The notes beneath the pieces are model-generated. The model did no database searches. It worked only from the letters and a program-made list of their open reading frames with translations, and was not told the origin of the DNA. From NCBI GenBank assembly GCA_021772895.1, contig JAJFLC010000015.1, positions 186,001 to 250,000 of the forward strand: a stretch of 64,000 bases of DNA, in the 5' to 3' direction. Numbering within the stretch: position 1 is the stretch's first letter; every line of letters begins with the position of its first letter. Origin of the DNA: Mariprofundaceae bacterium. GTDB taxonomy: Bacteria > Pseudomonadota > Zetaproteobacteria > Mariprofundales > Mariprofundaceae. Shown in pieces: positions 62,910 through 64,000 of this stretch. The position numbers and the translations under genes are program-made.

Positions 62910-63257
62910 TTAACGTTTTCCTCTATGGTTTTTCGATGCAAGCTCCCCCATTGGCAGATTGTGCTTAATATCAGGCGAAAGTGTTTTGCCAAACTCCGTT
63001 AACGAGTATTCAACCCGTGGTGGAACCTCCGCATACACTTCGCGATGCACCAGACCATGATCTTCCAGCTCGCGTAACTGCTGAGTCAGCATTTTCTGGG
63101 TGATGTTGGGAATTTTCCTTTTCAACTCACCAAACCGGTACGTTTTGCCTACCAAATAATAAAGAATCGCAACCTTCCATTTGCCGCCAATCACCGCCAA
63201 GGTATGTTGAACAGGGCAATCCAGTATATTTGTATATTTTTCTTCTTTATTTATCAT
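62910..63257 (-). CDS. HxlR-family regulator (DUF24)
   Basis: 115 residues. CPVQHTLAVIGGKWKVAILYYLVGKTYRFGELKRKIPNITQKMLTQQLRELEDHGLVHREVYAEVPPRVEYSLTEFGKTL is the full HxlR winged helix. The conserved N-terminal cysteine (LDCPVQ) is present; in YodB/HypR it senses electrophiles or hypochlorite. It is divergent from the SDR gene, so it probably controls that gene and itself. Confidence 0.94.
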   Translation of the reverse strand: MINKEEKYTNILDCPVQHTLAVIGGKWKVAILYYLVGKTYRFGELKRKIPNITQKMLTQQLRELEDHGLVHREVYAEVPPRVEYSLTEFGKTLSPDIKHNLPMGELASKNHRGKR

Positions 63258-63455
63258 TTTACACCTTTTTTCTCACTTTAATCCATTAGTATCAAAAAAG
63301 TAAGTATAATACAAAATAGTGCGTACTTGCCAAAAAATACGTTAATTTTAAGTTATGCCTGTTTTCAAAATGTGTCAATCACATCGTGAAACAAGAAGTG
63401 GCCCATTGAATGCGCTGCGCCTTGATTATGCCACTTATGAAAAAAGGAGAATATT
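63258..63455. promoter_or_regulatory. Divergent control region of HxlR and SDR genes
   Basis: The 198-bp region contains an AAGTA (63299-63303 area) and TACTT (63324-63328 area) pair about 21 bp apart, and the perfect inverted repeat ATGTG-TCAAT-CACAT at 63370-63384. Either could be an operator; the first type resembles DUF24-regulator sites in being AT-rich with split arms. A strong AAAGGAGA site precedes the SDR gene. Confidence 0.4.
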
Positions 63456-64000
63456 ATGAGATTAAAAAACAAAGTTATCGTTGTGACCGGTGGCAATAGT
63501 GGCATCGGTCTGGCCATTGCTCAGGACTTCAAAAATGAGGGTGCCAAAGGCGTCATTGTGGGCCGCAACAGTGAACGATTAGAAGAAGCATCAAAAGCAT
63601 TGGGTGATGATTTTATCGCAATCAAGGCTGATGTTACCAACATGGATGACCTCAAAAACCTTTTTGAGAAAACCCATGAAAAATTTGGTAACATTGATGT
63701 TGTGGTTGCCAATGCAGGTGGCGGTATTGGTGAAGGAACATTCCTGCCCTTTGCTGATGTCGATGAGAAATCTTTTGATGCCATGGTTGATGTTAATTTT
63801 AAAAGTGCGTTTTTCACCGTGCAAAATGCCCTGCCATTCATGAATGATGGAAGTTCAGTTGTGCTTGTATCTTCCATTGTGACTCACAAAGGCTTCCCGG
63901 GCACATCGGTTTATACAGCAGCCAAGGGTGCTGTCAGAACACTGGCCAGAACACTGTCAGCAGAGTTATTGGATCGAAAGATCAGGGTGAATGTTTTAAG
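63456..64000 (+). CDS. Short-chain dehydrogenase/reductase, cut by window end
   Basis: First 181 codons of an SDR; the rest is outside the window. Cofactor site VVTGGNSGIGLAIAQ, NAGGGIGEG, catalytic Ser in VLVSSIVTHKG, and YTAAKGAVRTLAR (YxxxK) are present. Position next to an HxlR regulator suggests induction by reactive electrophiles or quinones (inference). An AAAGGAGA site lies 6-8 bases before the ATG. Confidence 0.93.
   Translation, partial: MRLKNKVIVVTGGNSGIGLAIAQDFKNEGAKGVIVGRNSERLEEASKALGDDFIAIKADVTNMDDLKNLFEKTHEKFGNIDVVVANAGGGIGEGTFLPFADVDEKSFDAMVDVNFKSAFFTVQNALPFMNDGSSVVLVSSIVTHKGFPGTSVYTAAKGAVRTLARTLSAELLDRKIRVNVL

Noticed and set aside
1-64000. Insertion sequences or transposases
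   Set aside because: No transposase-like protein and no terminal inverted repeats were recognised in the window.

Overview
The host part of the window reads as a Pseudomonadota chromosome, most likely a gamma- or zetaproteobacterium. The basis is the gene set: linked cmoA-cmoB, RdgC, YaeQ, ApaH, a DUF454 protein, gltBD and a cytochrome-c-type nitric oxide reductase. No ribosomal RNA or ribosomal protein is present, so the lineage cannot be fixed further.

Bases 1 to about 18.5 kb are an integrated phage-type element, almost all on the minus strand. From right to left it holds a primase-helicase, a small ORF and a Mor/C-family activator. A terminator follows, then a full Mu-type contractile tail: gp37, gp38, sheath L, tube M, chaperone gp41 with its frameshift extension, a short repeat-built tape measure, N, P, spike gp45, gp46, gp47, gp48. 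Two tandem tail-fibre plus assembly cassettes end the window; the left assembly gene is broken. No terminase, portal, protease or capsid gene lies between the replication genes and the tail. On the right, the 3' half of a lysine-type tRNA resembles a distal attachment site. An intact tRNA-Glu with its own promoter and terminator follows. The left end of the element is outside the window.

From 19 to 41.9 kb there are mostly housekeeping genes: glutamate synthase (gltBD), the cmo5U34 tRNA-modification pair (cmoAB), a FIST plus hybrid-kinase signalling operon, PPK2 and Ppx for polyphosphate, citramalate synthase, a pterin dehydratase, and TfoX-like and cupin proteins. From 42.0 to 45.2 kb lies a small accessory patch: a palindrome-bearing promoter, a 15-codon leader ORF, ArsR, an AHSA1 protein, DUF899, a cupin-gene relic, an AraC-GyrI regulator and a membrane protein. 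Then come a SulP transporter, apaH, a PilB-like ATPase fused to a receiver domain, a Na/Pi cotransporter, yaeQ, rdgC, a norC-norB operon with a third membrane protein, CvfB, a cNMP-binding/FHA-like protein, DUF971, recQ, pirin, an HxlR regulator and a divergent SDR gene cut by the right edge.

The most notable signals are: (1) the exact GGGGGCGA slip site with a -2-frame extension in the tail chaperone gene; (2) a tail module with no capsid genes placed directly behind a primase and a Mor-like activator; (3) a gp46 baseplate protein apparently split by two lectin-like modules; (4) a very short tape measure made of 14-residue repeats; (5) recQ with no ATG, GTG or TTG at its conserved start but an ATC behind a good Shine-Dalgarno; (6) a strong internal ribosome binding site at the AraC/GyrI domain junction; (7) a diverged PilB ATPase fused to a receiver domain.
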